40,549 bases of DNA from Alphaproteobacteria bacterium UBA7691 (GCA_002482765.1 DLGP01000101.1:1-40549), one strand, 5' to 3'; positions 14,940 through 23,642 are shown, counted from the first letter of the stretch. Notes: generated by a model not told the origin, from the letters alone. Numbers and translations are program-made.

Positions 14940-16061
14940 ATGATCTTCCCGACCCTAAATTATGATGCCCGGCTTTATCTGGCCGATGCCAATGGCAAGC
15001 CGAGCAGCGCCAGCTTCGCACGCGCCACATCCGCGGCCTACATCAATCCGTTGGGCCTGCTGGCCACGGCCTCCAGCGGCGCGCTGCGGCACGACCACGC
15101 CGTGGATGGCACGTATCTCGGCTGGCTGATCGAAGAGGCGCGCACCTGCTATGTGATTCACAACCGTGACCTTACAAATGCGGCCTGGACGAAGACTGAC
15201 CTGACGGCCGCCAAGGATCAGATCGGCATCGACGGCGCGACAAACTCCGCCAGCAGCATCACCGCCACCAGTAATGCCGGAACCGTGCTGCAAGCCATCA
15301 CCGATAGCAGCCGTGCGCGGTTTCAGAGCGCCTATGTCAAGCGCCTGACTGGCGCAGGCACACTGGAAATGACGATGGATAACGGATCGACCTGGACTGC
15401 CGTTGCGCTGACCGGCGGCGGCCCGCTCGGCTATAGCCGCGTCTCGATCCCGAGCCAGACTTTGGCCAATCCCACCGTCGGTTTTCGGATTGGCACCAGT
15501 GGCGATAGCTTCGCAATCGATTGTGTGCAAAACGAAAACGGCATCAGCGCCACATCGCCCATCGCCACCACCAGCATGGCGCTGACCCGCGCGGCCGATG
15601 TGCTGAGCGTGGCGGTTTCGGCTTTCGCGTTCAACGCGGCCGAGGGGACGCTTTATGCCGAGTGCCGGCCGGCCGCCGCCGCCGGCACATCACGCGGCAT
15701 CGTCGCCCTCAGTGATGGCACGAACAGCAACGCGATCGCGCTCGCTCTGAATGCCGGCAATGGCTATGCCGGCTCGGTCAATACCGGCGGGGTCAATCAG
15801 GCCAACCTCTCCAACACCGCTGCGGTGCTAGGCAGCACCGCTAAGGTGGCGCTGACCTACAAAACGAACGACGTGACGCATCGGGTCAACGGCGGCGCAC
15901 TAGCCAGCGATGTCAGCGCCACTATGCCCGCCGGCATCACCACGCTGGAGATTGGCGGCCAGAGCGGCGTAACGGCGGCGCTTTGTGGCCACATCAGGCA
16001 CTTGGTCTACTTCCCGCGCGCGCTTTCCGGTTCTGACCTGCTCGACATCACCCGGCTTTGA
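14940..16061 (+). CDS. Spike or fibre protein with lectin-like domain
   Basis: A 373-residue protein beginning MIFPTLNYDARLYLADANGK. ATG 14940 follows GGAG by 6 nt. The first part (WLIEEARTCYVIHNRDLTNAAW followed by a CBM-like beta sandwich) is the pattern I associate with phage head-spike or fibre domains. The C-terminal half (EGTLYAECRPAAAAGTSRGI; GTTLEIGGQSG-like end with HIRHLVYFPRALSGSDLLDI) looks like a LamG/concanavalin A-type fold. These domains usually bind cell-surface sugars. It lies among other fibre genes, suggesting a composite receptor-binding device. Confidence 0.7.
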   Translation: MIFPTLNYDARLYLADANGKPSSASFARATSAAYINPLGLLATASSGALRHDHAVDGTYLGWLIEEARTCYVIHNRDLTNAAWTKTDLTAAKDQIGIDGATNSASSITATSNAGTVLQAITDSSRARFQSAYVKRLTGAGTLEMTMDNGSTWTAVALTGGGPLGYSRVSIPSQTLANPTVGFRIGTSGDSFAIDCVQNENGISATSPIATTSMALTRAADVLSVAVSAFAFNAAEGTLYAECRPAAAAGTSRGIVALSDGTNSNAIALALNAGNGYAGSVNTGGVNQANLSNTAAVLGSTAKVALTYKTNDVTHRVNGGALASDVSATMPAGITTLEIGGQSGVTAALCGHIRHLVYFPRALSGSDLLDITRL

Positions 16062-16070
16062 GGAGGCCCA

Positions 16071-16319
16071 ATGATTGATCTTTATTTGCGCGCAGATGGC
16101 GAAGAGCAGGCGCTAGCGGCCTTGCCTGATTTTGCGACCCCGGCCGGCGCCTGGCGCCAGGCCACGCTGCAATGGGCTATCGATCCGATCGGCGTGCTGG
16201 ATGGCGCTGCCGGCTGGCACGCCAATATCCGCTTGGTCGACGAGAGTTTGCTGCCGGTCATCCAATCGACCGGCCTGTTGATCGACCTGCCGGAAACCCC
16301 GGCGCGCGGGTGGGCTTGA
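16071..16319 (+). CDS. Small tail-region protein (82 aa)
   Basis: Begins MIDLYLRADGEEQALAALPD after GAGGAGG, 9 nt past the previous stop. A mixed protein with Trp residues (GAWRQATLQWAIDPIGVLDG) and an ending DLPETPARGWA. No membrane span, coil or recognised domain. The layout resembles small proteins placed between fibre genes, which can be minor tail components or fibre assembly chaperones. Function not assigned. Confidence 0.6.
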   Translation: MIDLYLRADGEEQALAALPDFATPAGAWRQATLQWAIDPIGVLDGAAGWHANIRLVDESLLPVIQSTGLLIDLPETPARGWA

Positions 16320-16320
16320 A

Positions 16321-16938
16321 ATGGCTTTCGATCCACTCCCTATCGATCTGGTGGCCGGGCAGTCCGGCGGTGCGCGTGGCGATATCATGGTCCGTGGTGC
16401 TGCCGGTGGTGGTCGCCTGGCGCTAGGTGTCTCCGGTCAGGTGCTGACCGCAGGCGCCACTGATCCGGCCTGGGCCTGGCGCGGCTGGGTGGGTGGTGCT
16501 GTTGCCTATCTCGACACGCGCCAGACCATCACCAACCAACTGATTCCGGGGGACGATACCAAGCCACAAAGCGACGAAGGTGTGGAACTACTGACCGTGG
16601 GCTACACGCCGAAAAGTGCAGCCAGCTTGCTACGCATCACCGGCTTTATACCGATGGCGCAGAATGGCGCGGCAACCGCCGTGACGGGCGTAGTGTCGCT
16701 CTATCGCGATGCCGCGACCGATCCGCTGGATAGCTCGGTTTCGTTTTTTGCCGGTCTGCACAACCAGCAATTCACCCTGATCAGCGAGGTTATCGCCGGC
16801 AGCACCGCCGCTACCACATTCAAGCTGCGTTTCGGCACAGTCGAAAACGCCTCGATCTATATCAATGGCAATTCCAGCAGCCGGCTATTCGGCGGCGCGC
16901 TGCGGGTGCGGCTGGCGGTGGACGAGTTCGCGCCGTGA
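16321..16938 (+). CDS. Small fibre-like structural protein (205 aa)
   Basis: A 205-residue beta-rich protein that starts 1 nt after the preceding stop. The N-terminal segment (GQSGGARGDIMVRGAAGGGR then LALGVSGQVLTAG) follows the pattern of repeats known from phage fibre proteins, in which a G-x-I-hydrophobic beta turn recurs. The C-terminal portion (ITGFIPMAQNGAATAVTG, FKLRFGTVENASIYINGNS) suggests a jelly-roll fold similar to receptor-binding tips. The stop overlaps the ATG of a tiny membrane gene. The family is not certain. Confidence 0.65.
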   Translation: MAFDPLPIDLVAGQSGGARGDIMVRGAAGGGRLALGVSGQVLTAGATDPAWAWRGWVGGAVAYLDTRQTITNQLIPGDDTKPQSDEGVELLTVGYTPKSAASLLRITGFIPMAQNGAATAVTGVVSLYRDAATDPLDSSVSFFAGLHNQQFTLISEVIAGSTAATTFKLRFGTVENASIYINGNSSSRLFGGALRVRLAVDEFAP

Positions 16939-17021
16939 TGATCTTCAAAGCGCTACTACCGTGTCTAATCATAGCCGTGCTGCTGGGGCTGTCGGCATAC
17001 ATCGTACTGAGGGGGCGATAG
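16938..17021 (+). CDS. 27-residue single-span membrane peptide
   Basis: The ATG at 16938 overlaps the preceding TGA (TGATG) and the frame ends with TAG at 17019-17021, one base before the ATG of the tailspike gene. The peptide reads MIFKALLPCLIIAVLLGLSA then YIVLRGR: a positively charged N-terminus, a continuous hydrophobic span of about 18 residues and a basic end. The overlap and tight packing mean that it fills an otherwise empty 84-nt slot, which supports a real gene. Possible roles are a small lysis or tail-associated membrane peptide; nothing in the sequence decides. Confidence 0.5.
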   Translation: MIFKALLPCLIIAVLLGLSAYIVLRGR

Positions 17022-17022
17022 C

Positions 17023-18897
17023 ATGGCGATCCCGGTAATGTTCTTCGATGTTTGGCAGGCCGGTTACGGCGGGGCCACGGTCAAGATTTACGAAGCCGGG
17101 ACCACCAGCTTGGCGGCAGTCTTTACCGATGAGGCGCTGAGCGACTCTACAGACAATCCACAAATCCTATTAAGTGCCGATGATGGCTTCGGGAAGTTCG
17201 CCCAGCCGCTCTATATCGGCGTCCCTTATGAACTGGAGATAGCAGGCACCGATGTGACTGCGGTGATCAGGCCGTGGCTTACCTCGCTCGATGGTGCCGA
17301 TGCCAGCAAGGCGATGGTGCAGCGCGCCGGCCAGAGTGAGACGGCGGCGCTGGAGGATATTCTCGCCCGCTCCGTCTATGTTCGCGACTTCGGCAGCTTC
17401 GAGTCTGGCGGATCGGCAGCGACCAACACCACAACGCTGAATGCCGCCGTCGGTGCTGCTGCCGGCGGCAATGGTGGCGCGGTGCTTCTTCCGGCCGGTA
17501 GTTTTCCAATCAACTCAATCACCCTATCGGCAGGCGTGGTGCTGTGTGGCCAGGGCCGAGATATCACCATTCTGCAAAGCCAGGTTGGCGACAAAGTGAC
17601 GACGATCAATGGTGATCGTGCCGGCCTCATCGACATGACGCTCGATGGCATCAATGTCCCGACTAACAGCACTGGCCTTCATTCGGAGGCCAACGATGAA
17701 ATAATCCTTTACCGCACTGCTATTAAGCGCTTTGCGACTGGCCTTCACCTTAAGGGAGGGCGCAGGTCGAATTTGCGTGATTTTTACCTGGACAACTGCA
17801 ATATCGGGGCCAAGCTGCATGGCGACAGTGATGCCGGTGGCGGCGCTGATGGCGACGAGCTGCGGAATCTTTCCTGGAATGGTGGCCGCGTCACGAATTG
17901 CACCCAAATCGGTATTGAGTTGTCCTACGAAGACAGGCTCTGCATCGCCAACACCATCCGTTCAGTAGGTTTCGAGGACAATACTGGCACCGCCATCGTT
18001 ATCAATGGCGCCCGCTTCACTCGCTTTGAAGGGTGCTGGGCGAAGGGCAATATTGGCCTGCTGCTGGTGCGCGACGACAGCAATACCTCGAATGCTGCGC
18101 GCCTGGATAATACCGTCACCGGCCTCAATTTCGTCGGCGGTGAGCTTGATGGCGGCACCATCATCATTAACGACACCGCCCAGGGTGTGATTTTTGAGGC
18201 AGTGTCGCTGCGTGGTGTCGATATCACCATTGGCACGCCATGCAACAACAACGTGCTGCTGCTCGATTGCGTCGAAGACGCCGAGGTCACAATCAGCGGG
18301 CAGGGGACAAAGATCGTCCGGGCCTATCAGAACAACCAGGGCCGATCATCTGGCCTGACCACGGACGCCACAGCCACAAAAGCCTGGGGCATTGCGCTCC
18401 AGCCCGGCCAACAGGTTATCCTTGAGGCGCAGGTGGTTGGTCGGGCCAGGAACGCGGCGGAGCGCCGCGCCTGCATGCGGCGCGCTTTTGCCTACCGTCC
18501 CGGCTCTGCACTGGCCTACGACACGCAAACCGCTAATTTCACCGCCGGCAATATCATCACCGGCCAGTCGTCCGGCGCCAAGGCGCGCATCCAGGCCGAT
18601 ACCGACGGCGGCACCACCGGCACGCTTACCCTGATCGATATCGAGGGTGTCTTCGTGGACAACGAGGTGATCACCGATACCGGTGGCGGTAGCGCGCTGG
18701 TGAACGGCGCCCTGACGCCAGCCAATGCGGCGCTCGATGGCAACGGCAACAACGTCGAGCTTGATGGCAGCACCAACATGGCAAACTTCGGCACGGTCGC
18801 CTTCGTTGCCAATGGCCCAGAGATCGAGTTGCAGGTCACCGGCGCCTCCAGCCGCACGGTTGAGTGGGATGTGGCCGTTCGCGTGATGAGCAACTGA
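17023..18897 (+). CDS. Tailspike with right-handed beta-helix
   Basis: A 624-residue protein. The N-terminal domain (MAIPVMFFDVWQAGYGGATV through about residue 90) probably attaches it to the tail. From about residue 118 the segment VYVRDFGSFESGGSAATNTT followed by LNAAVGAAAGGNGGAVLLPAG is the typical start of pectate-lyase-type beta-helix proteins, and repeated short strands with Asn/Gly turns (NLRDFYLDNCNIG, RVTNCTQIGIELSY) continue to about 420. A C-terminal region with NIITGQSSGAKARIQADTDG probably holds the trimer. Such spikes bind and often cut surface polysaccharide. Catalytic residues cannot be placed by eye. Confidence 0.8.
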   Translation: MAIPVMFFDVWQAGYGGATVKIYEAGTTSLAAVFTDEALSDSTDNPQILLSADDGFGKFAQPLYIGVPYELEIAGTDVTAVIRPWLTSLDGADASKAMVQRAGQSETAALEDILARSVYVRDFGSFESGGSAATNTTTLNAAVGAAAGGNGGAVLLPAGSFPINSITLSAGVVLCGQGRDITILQSQVGDKVTTINGDRAGLIDMTLDGINVPTNSTGLHSEANDEIILYRTAIKRFATGLHLKGGRRSNLRDFYLDNCNIGAKLHGDSDAGGGADGDELRNLSWNGGRVTNCTQIGIELSYEDRLCIANTIRSVGFEDNTGTAIVINGARFTRFEGCWAKGNIGLLLVRDDSNTSNAARLDNTVTGLNFVGGELDGGTIIINDTAQGVIFEAVSLRGVDITIGTPCNNNVLLLDCVEDAEVTISGQGTKIVRAYQNNQGRSSGLTTDATATKAWGIALQPGQQVILEAQVVGRARNAAERRACMRRAFAYRPGSALAYDTQTANFTAGNIITGQSSGAKARIQADTDGGTTGTLTLIDIEGVFVDNEVITDTGGGSALVNGALTPANAALDGNGNNVELDGSTNMANFGTVAFVANGPEIELQVTGASSRTVEWDVAVRVMSN

Positions 18898-20306
18898 TGC
18901 CGGCAGACTGGACGCCGATTCCGCTCAATCCGAAGTGGTTCGCCAATGTTGAGGAGACGGCGCTTACTCGCGCTCACGCCCGGATCGAGAATTGCTTCGT
19001 CACTGAGGCTGACGGCGTGTCGCGGTTCCCGGGCCTGGTCGAATTCGCGTCGCTACCTGGCAATGAGCCGGTCTACCTGCACGATTTCAGAGATGATCTG
19101 ATTGCGGTCACCGGCGCCGGCCGTATGTATCGGTTGGATAAAGCGGCGGTGACCGAGGACGTGACCGATGTGCCGATTTCCGGCGGTCGCAGGCCGACAT
19201 TCACAGAAACCAGCGAATACCTGCTGGTCGCTGCCGGCGGGCCGATCAACAAGTTCGATGGCCGCAAGACTTCGATCCTGTCGGAAGCCGCGCCGCTCGC
19301 CAGTCACGTTGGCAGCATCGACAATTATGTGCTGGCCAGCGAGATCGATAGCGACCGCTTTGCCTATAGCAACCCAGGTGCCCCGGGCCGTTGGAGTCCG
19401 CTTGATGTTTTCGCGGCCTCCGGTTCACCAGATCCGGTCAATGCGCTGGTCGTCACCCCGTTCCGAGAGGTGATCGTCGCCGGGCCGAAGTCAATTGAGC
19501 AGTACGAGAGGCTGGCCTCTGGCACGCCGCCCTTTTTTCGGCGCTGGTCGGTCGGCGAAGGCATCCTGGATCAGGCGCGCTACACCCTTTGCTACGAGGA
19601 CAACGCAGTCTGGGGCGTGTCACCTAAATTCGAGTTCAGCCGCTATTCCGGCCAGACCGGCAAGAGCGAGAGCGACGATATTGGCCGGATGCTGGAGAGC
19701 GTCGACAATTGGGACGGTTCTTGGGCCACGCCGATGTTGGTGGAGGGCCAGAAGTTCATCCTGCTGGCCATCCCACATGCGTCGAACCCCTATGGCACCA
19801 AGGGCCTGACGCTCCTGCTCGACTACCGGCAGAGCAAATGGATGTCGCTCTACGGCTGGGATACGGCGCTGGCGGCACCGGTGCGCTGGCCTGGTGTCTC
19901 CTATCGCGCCCTATGGGGTCGCCACTTTGTTGGTGGCCATGGCAAGATATGGGAGTTGCGGCGCGGTCATTACTGGCATGCCGACCGGCCAGCCCGCATG
20001 TTGATCCGCACAGCCCCTATGTCGGAGCTTGGCACCGTGCGCATCGACGCCATGCGGATGCGCATGAAGCGCGGCATCGGCAGCAACACCAGCGAGAGCT
20101 ATATCCGCGTGCGTGCCTCGCGTGATGGCCGCCCGTTCGGCCGCTGGGTGCGGCGCAGTTTCGGCCGGGCCGGGCAGGTTGAGGGTTATATCGATTTCGG
20201 CGGCTTCGGTGGCGCCACCATATGGCAATTCGAGGTCGAGGTTACCGATAATTGCGATGCCAGCCTGGTGAAGTGGGACGCTCAAGTCACGCGGTTGGGG
20301 CCTTGA
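18897..20306 (+). CDS. P22 gp10-like tail hub (packaged DNA stabilisation)
   Basis: A 469-residue protein with start ATG 18897 overlapping the previous TGA as TGATG. The order matches P22 gp10-type hubs: an N-terminal segment (PNPKWFANVEETALTRAHAR-like start, with ENCFVTEADGVSRFPGLVEF), then a beta-propeller made of similar blades (YLHDFRDDLIAVTGAGRMYR, RPTFTETSEYLLVAAGGPIN, ALVVTPFREVIVAGPKSIEQY), then a C-terminal beta part (RMRMKRGIGSNTSESYIRVR). P22 gp10 is 472 residues long. The protein plugs the portal/adaptor channel and carries the spikes, agreeing with the gp4-like and portal genes. Confidence 0.85.
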   Translation: MPADWTPIPLNPKWFANVEETALTRAHARIENCFVTEADGVSRFPGLVEFASLPGNEPVYLHDFRDDLIAVTGAGRMYRLDKAAVTEDVTDVPISGGRRPTFTETSEYLLVAAGGPINKFDGRKTSILSEAAPLASHVGSIDNYVLASEIDSDRFAYSNPGAPGRWSPLDVFAASGSPDPVNALVVTPFREVIVAGPKSIEQYERLASGTPPFFRRWSVGEGILDQARYTLCYEDNAVWGVSPKFEFSRYSGQTGKSESDDIGRMLESVDNWDGSWATPMLVEGQKFILLAIPHASNPYGTKGLTLLLDYRQSKWMSLYGWDTALAAPVRWPGVSYRALWGRHFVGGHGKIWELRRGHYWHADRPARMLIRTAPMSELGTVRIDAMRMRMKRGIGSNTSESYIRVRASRDGRPFGRWVRRSFGRAGQVEGYIDFGGFGGATIWQFEVEVTDNCDASLVKWDAQVTRLGP

Positions 20307-20307
20307 C

Positions 20308-20877
20308 GTGTCGGAAACCCAGGGCACTACCAGCGGCGGCACGGCGACACCAACCGTACCGCCGCCGCCGCCGCGCCTGACCGGCAATACTGCTGGTGAC
20401 CTTCAAGTTCTTGCTGGCTGGCTCTGGGACTTCTATCGCAGCGCCATTCTCCAGGGATTTTTCCTGAACGTGCAGAATCAGGGGCAGGCTGGAGGTGGTG
20501 ATGATCCGCCGCCGAACCTGCCCGATCCGGCGGCGACAAACCTGGCGCAGGCACAGCAGACCGCGAACGACGCTTACTTGCTTGCACAGGCGGCAGCTAC
20601 CGATGCGAACCGTATCGATGGCTGGTTCACGGGCAGCTTGACCATTTCTGGCGGCACAACGACGGCCACCCATACCTTCACCGACGCGCAGAAGCCGCCG
20701 AGCGTGAATTACATCGTGCTGGCGGCGGCGCAGACCTTCTCCGGCACGCCGACCATAGCGTCGTTCCCGGTGATTAGGATCACCAAAAACGCGGCTGATT
20801 TTGTGCTTGAGATCAACTCGGCGCCAGGCAGCGGGAACAGCGTCACCTTCGATTTCCTTTTTGTTCGCAACATCTAG
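20308..20877 (+). CDS. Tail-region structural protein (189 aa)
   Basis: Starts at GTG 20308, 1 nt after the preceding stop. The N-terminus is Thr/Pro-rich with a run of prolines (TVPPPPPRL), followed by a helical part (LQVLAGWLWDFYRSAILQGF) and an Ala-rich helix (TNLAQAQQTANDAYLLAQAA). The C-terminal half is beta-rich (SGGTTTATHTFTDAQKPPSV, FPVIRITKNAADFVLEINS). The arrangement resembles a small fibre or tail-tip component attached to the hub. I do not recognise a named family. Confidence 0.65.
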   Translation: MSETQGTTSGGTATPTVPPPPPRLTGNTAGDLQVLAGWLWDFYRSAILQGFFLNVQNQGQAGGGDDPPPNLPDPAATNLAQAQQTANDAYLLAQAAATDANRIDGWFTGSLTISGGTTTATHTFTDAQKPPSVNYIVLAAAQTFSGTPTIASFPVIRITKNAADFVLEINSAPGSGNSVTFDFLFVRNI

Positions 20878-20888
20878 CGGAGCGCAAC

Positions 20889-22064
20889 ATGGCTGAAACG
20901 GACACCCTGGCGACGCGCGGGGCGCAGTTCCGCACATCTCGATACCCCGGCTTCAACACACCAGGTGGTAATTTCGCCACCGGCGGCGCCGACCCCAACA
21001 TTGGCAACACATCGGCCCAGGCGGCGGGCAGTGGCGGCGGCCAGATCGATATCCCCGAAGCCCCTGGCGTCGGCGATCTCGGCAATGCGGCTCTTGGCGG
21101 TGCTGCGCAGTATGGTGCGACCAAGATCGGCGAAGGGGCTGGCGCCGCGCTGGCCGGCGGCGCCACTGCTGGCGAAGCCACCCGGGCGGGTTTCAGCCAC
21201 CTCGGCGAGAGCGTTTCTGGCCTGTTCGACTTCGGTGGCGGGGCGGCCGGAAGCACCCTGTCGTCTGGCGGTGGCGGCGCTGCGGCACAGGGCCTTGGCT
21301 CATTCGGCGGCGACGTTATGGGGAGCGCAGCGCAGGAAGCGGCCGGCGCCATCGGCAGCCAGGCTGCGGGGTCGGCCAGTGGAACCAGCCTCGCTGCATC
21401 AAGCTTTGGGGATCGTCTGGCCAGCGGTGCGAACATTGGTGGCGCTATGGGCGCGGGCCTCGGCACCTTTGCCGTCGGCCTGCTGACCGGCCAGAAGCCA
21501 ATCCAGGCAGCAAAATCGGGGGCATTGTCGGCACTGGGATTCGCCATTGGCAGCGCGACGCCGCTTGGTCCGGTCGGTGGCTTCATCGGCTCCACTCTAA
21601 TGTCCTTCTTTTGCCTCGGCGCCGGCACGCCGGTTCTGCTCGCGGACGGCTCCAACACCAAGCTGGTCGACGAACTGCGGCTTGGCGACGAGCTGTGGCT
21701 CGGCGGTAGGGTGCTGGGCCGTGGCGAGGTTCTTGTCGGGCAGGTTTACCTTTACAAGAACACGGTTGTCGGCGAGGGGCATGCGGTTTACGAGCCGGCG
21801 CGCGGTTGGCTCCGCGTCGAGGACAGCGAGTTTGCAGTCCAGATCGACATGATGGGGGCGGCCGGCCTGGTCTATCCGGTGCTCTGCGAAAATCACCTCG
21901 TCTGCACGCCGTGGTTCATCTCGGCTGATATTGATGAAGTCGAGGCGACGGAAGACCTGACCGAGGCCGAGCGGCTGGCAAGGTTGAACGCGGATGAGCG
22001 GATTGGCGCCTTGCACGCGCAGTGGCTCCGTCACGCCGCTGTGGTGGCCGCCAATGCCGAATGA
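20889..22064 (+). CDS. Structural protein with C-terminal Hint domain
   Basis: A 391-residue protein. Residues 1-240 are Gly/Ala-rich with weakly hydrophobic segments, as in virion or ejection proteins. From C242 (FFCLGAGTPVLLADGSNTKL) begins a Hint-type self-processing domain: the VDELRLGDELWLGG signature (about 260-273), a GEGHAV block with H298, and a final block VYPVLCENHLVCTPWFISAD (329-347, H336). A short helical tail follows. Hint domains (hedgehog, intein) use the first Cys for an N-S acyl shift. Here autocleavage would release the Gly/Ala-rich part. Related Hint domains occur in other phage structural proteins. Activity is inferred. Confidence 0.75.
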   Translation: MAETDTLATRGAQFRTSRYPGFNTPGGNFATGGADPNIGNTSAQAAGSGGGQIDIPEAPGVGDLGNAALGGAAQYGATKIGEGAGAALAGGATAGEATRAGFSHLGESVSGLFDFGGGAAGSTLSSGGGGAAAQGLGSFGGDVMGSAAQEAAGAIGSQAAGSASGTSLAASSFGDRLASGANIGGAMGAGLGTFAVGLLTGQKPIQAAKSGALSALGFAIGSATPLGPVGGFIGSTLMSFFCLGAGTPVLLADGSNTKLVDELRLGDELWLGGRVLGRGEVLVGQVYLYKNTVVGEGHAVYEPARGWLRVEDSEFAVQIDMMGAAGLVYPVLCENHLVCTPWFISADIDEVEATEDLTEAERLARLNADERIGALHAQWLRHAAVVAANAE

Positions 22065-22488
22065 CATCTATGTTCGGGGCTTCACCGCTGGGGACTATGA
22101 CACGCTGCGGTCGTGGTGGCGCGGGCATGAGAGCGCACCACCGCCCCTGAACCTGATTCCAGCCGGCAGTTCGTTCCTGGCCTGCCGGGACGGTGAGCCA
22201 CTGGCATTCAGCCTGGTGTGGCAGGCCAACGCCGACGTTTCGATCATCGGCCTGACCATCTGCGATCCGCGCCTTCGCGCAACCGTCCGGTACAGCGCCA
22301 CGATGGCCGTGCTGCGCCGCGTGATGGAGGCGGCAAGGGAACATGCCGGCGAGTTCGGCTGTATCTGGTCCTGCACTGATAACCCAGGGCTTGTGAAGAT
22401 GTATCAGCGCCTGGGCTTCGTGAATGCCGGCGATGCCAGCACCTTTCACATGGCCCTGGGCCGCTTTGACCCCGAATTCCTCGAATAG
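22054..22488 (+). CDS. GNAT-like acetyltransferase (144 aa)
   Basis: The start ATG 22054 lies inside the end of the Hint gene in another frame (11-nt overlap), which makes translational coupling likely. The protein (MPNDIYVRGFTAGDYDTLRS) has the order of a GNAT fold: an N-terminal strand and helix, central strands (SFLACRDGEPLAFSLVWQAN), a helix AATVRYSATMAVLRRVMEA-like and a C-terminal NPGLVKMYQRLGFVNAGDAS segment that is typical of this superfamily. The acetyl-CoA loop (R/Q-x-x-G-x-G/A) is weak here, so activity is uncertain. Phages carry such genes beside structural genes. Confidence 0.7.
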   Translation: MPNDIYVRGFTAGDYDTLRSWWRGHESAPPPLNLIPAGSSFLACRDGEPLAFSLVWQANADVSIIGLTICDPRLRATVRYSATMAVLRRVMEAAREHAGEFGCIWSCTDNPGLVKMYQRLGFVNAGDASTFHMALGRFDPEFLE

Positions 22489-22499
22489 GAGACGCGCCC

Positions 22500-22967
22500 A
22501 TGAACGACTTCATGACGGCTGGCACGCCGGCAGCGGTGGCCCAGATGCAGGCCGGCGGGCAACCGCAGCAGATGCCGGGCGGCATGGCCATGGCCGGCGG
22601 CGGGTTTCCCGAGGGCCTGGAAATGCCGGAGTTCATCCCCGCCGAGCAGGCGTTCCAGGAGAACGAGGTTCTTCGCTCGGTGCTGTTCAGCCGCCTGGCG
22701 CAGCTTCGCCCCGAGATGGCAGCCAAGCTGGATGCTGCGGTGACGATGGATAACCTGGACGTGTTCCTGGCGCTGCTGCCCGAACTGGCCCCAGTGCTGT
22801 CCGAGGCGTCGGCGCTGGAGGGCCTGGAACAGCAGCAAGCAATGGGTGCCGCTGGCGGCATGCCACCTCAGCCCATGCAGCAGCCCATGCAGCAGCCGAT
22901 GGCACAGCCCGGTGGGATGCCGCCGCAGATGCCAAGCGGCCTCGCTCGCCAGCGGTTCGGGGGCTAA
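22500..22967 (+). CDS. Virion-associated low-complexity protein (155 aa)
   Basis: Begins MNDFMTAGTPAAVAQMQAGG after TAGGAGACGCG. The N- and C-terminal parts are Met, Gln, Gly and Pro rich (three tandem MQQP units near the C-terminus, at nt 22876-22905), and the central part (EVLRSVLFSRLAQLRPEMAA) is helical. Such proteins are common among minor virion components near ejection genes. Family unrecognised. Confidence 0.6.
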   Translation: MNDFMTAGTPAAVAQMQAGGQPQQMPGGMAMAGGGFPEGLEMPEFIPAEQAFQENEVLRSVLFSRLAQLRPEMAAKLDAAVTMDNLDVFLALLPELAPVLSEASALEGLEQQQAMGAAGGMPPQPMQQPMQQPMAQPGGMPPQMPSGLARQRFGG

Positions 22968-22970
22968 GCC

Positions 22971-23639
22971 ATGGGCTGGTTCGACAGCTTCTTCTCCGGC
23001 GGCAACTGGCTGCCGGCTGCGCTGATGACCGGAGCGACCATCTATTCGGCCACAACGGCGTCCAATGCGAACCGGCAGGCCGCCCAGATCCAGGCCAACG
23101 CGATCAATCAGTCGACCGCGCTGGCCAATCAGCGTTTCCAGGCCGTCCAGCAGCAGGCCGCGCCGGGTATCGCTTACCAGCAGCAGGCGATCCAGCAGGC
23201 TGGCACTGGCGGTTTGACGGCGGCGCAGAATATTGCCGTCGACGATGCCCGTAAGCAGGCGGTGAACGCCATGTCGGTATCGGGGCTGCGTGGTTCAGGT
23301 GCCGCGGTCACTGACGCGGTGCGTCGCGTCGAAGCGGGCACCACCGCCAACTTCATGGACCAGAACCAGGGGCGGGCTGACCGGGCCGCCACTGCGCTCT
23401 CCAGCCAGTATTTCGGCGCCGCAAATGCCATGGGCGCCAACGACACGCGCGCCGGCTATGCCACCGGCCAGATTGGCGCTGACCTCACCACGTCTGATGC
23501 CAGCCTGCGTGGGCGCGCGATCGGCGATATCGCCACGATCATCGCCGATGCGTCGCGGGATGGCAGTCGGCGGGGCGCCTATGACGGACGCACCGTTGGC
23601 GAGGCGGACCAAAAGAAAACAACCTTTGCGGGGCGATAA
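22971..23639 (+). CDS. Probable ejection (DNA injection) protein, 222 aa
   Basis: Begins MGWFDSFFSGGNWLPAALMT, 3 nt after the preceding gene. The N-terminus has a short hydrophobic segment; the rest is an Ala/Gln-rich amphipathic helix (NRQAAQIQANAINQSTALAN, RFQAVQQQAAPGIAYQQQAI) with a G-L-R-G-S-G-A region (SVSGLRGSGAAVTDAVRR). Such composition is usual for P22-type ejection proteins (gp7, gp16, gp20 class) that leave the virion with the DNA. The gene order (hub, ejection proteins, giant protein) agrees. No exact homologue is claimed. Confidence 0.65.
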   Translation: MGWFDSFFSGGNWLPAALMTGATIYSATTASNANRQAAQIQANAINQSTALANQRFQAVQQQAAPGIAYQQQAIQQAGTGGLTAAQNIAVDDARKQAVNAMSVSGLRGSGAAVTDAVRRVEAGTTANFMDQNQGRADRAATALSSQYFGAANAMGANDTRAGYATGQIGADLTTSDASLRGRAIGDIATIIADASRDGSRRGAYDGRTVGEADQKKTTFAGR

Positions 23640-23642
23640 AGC

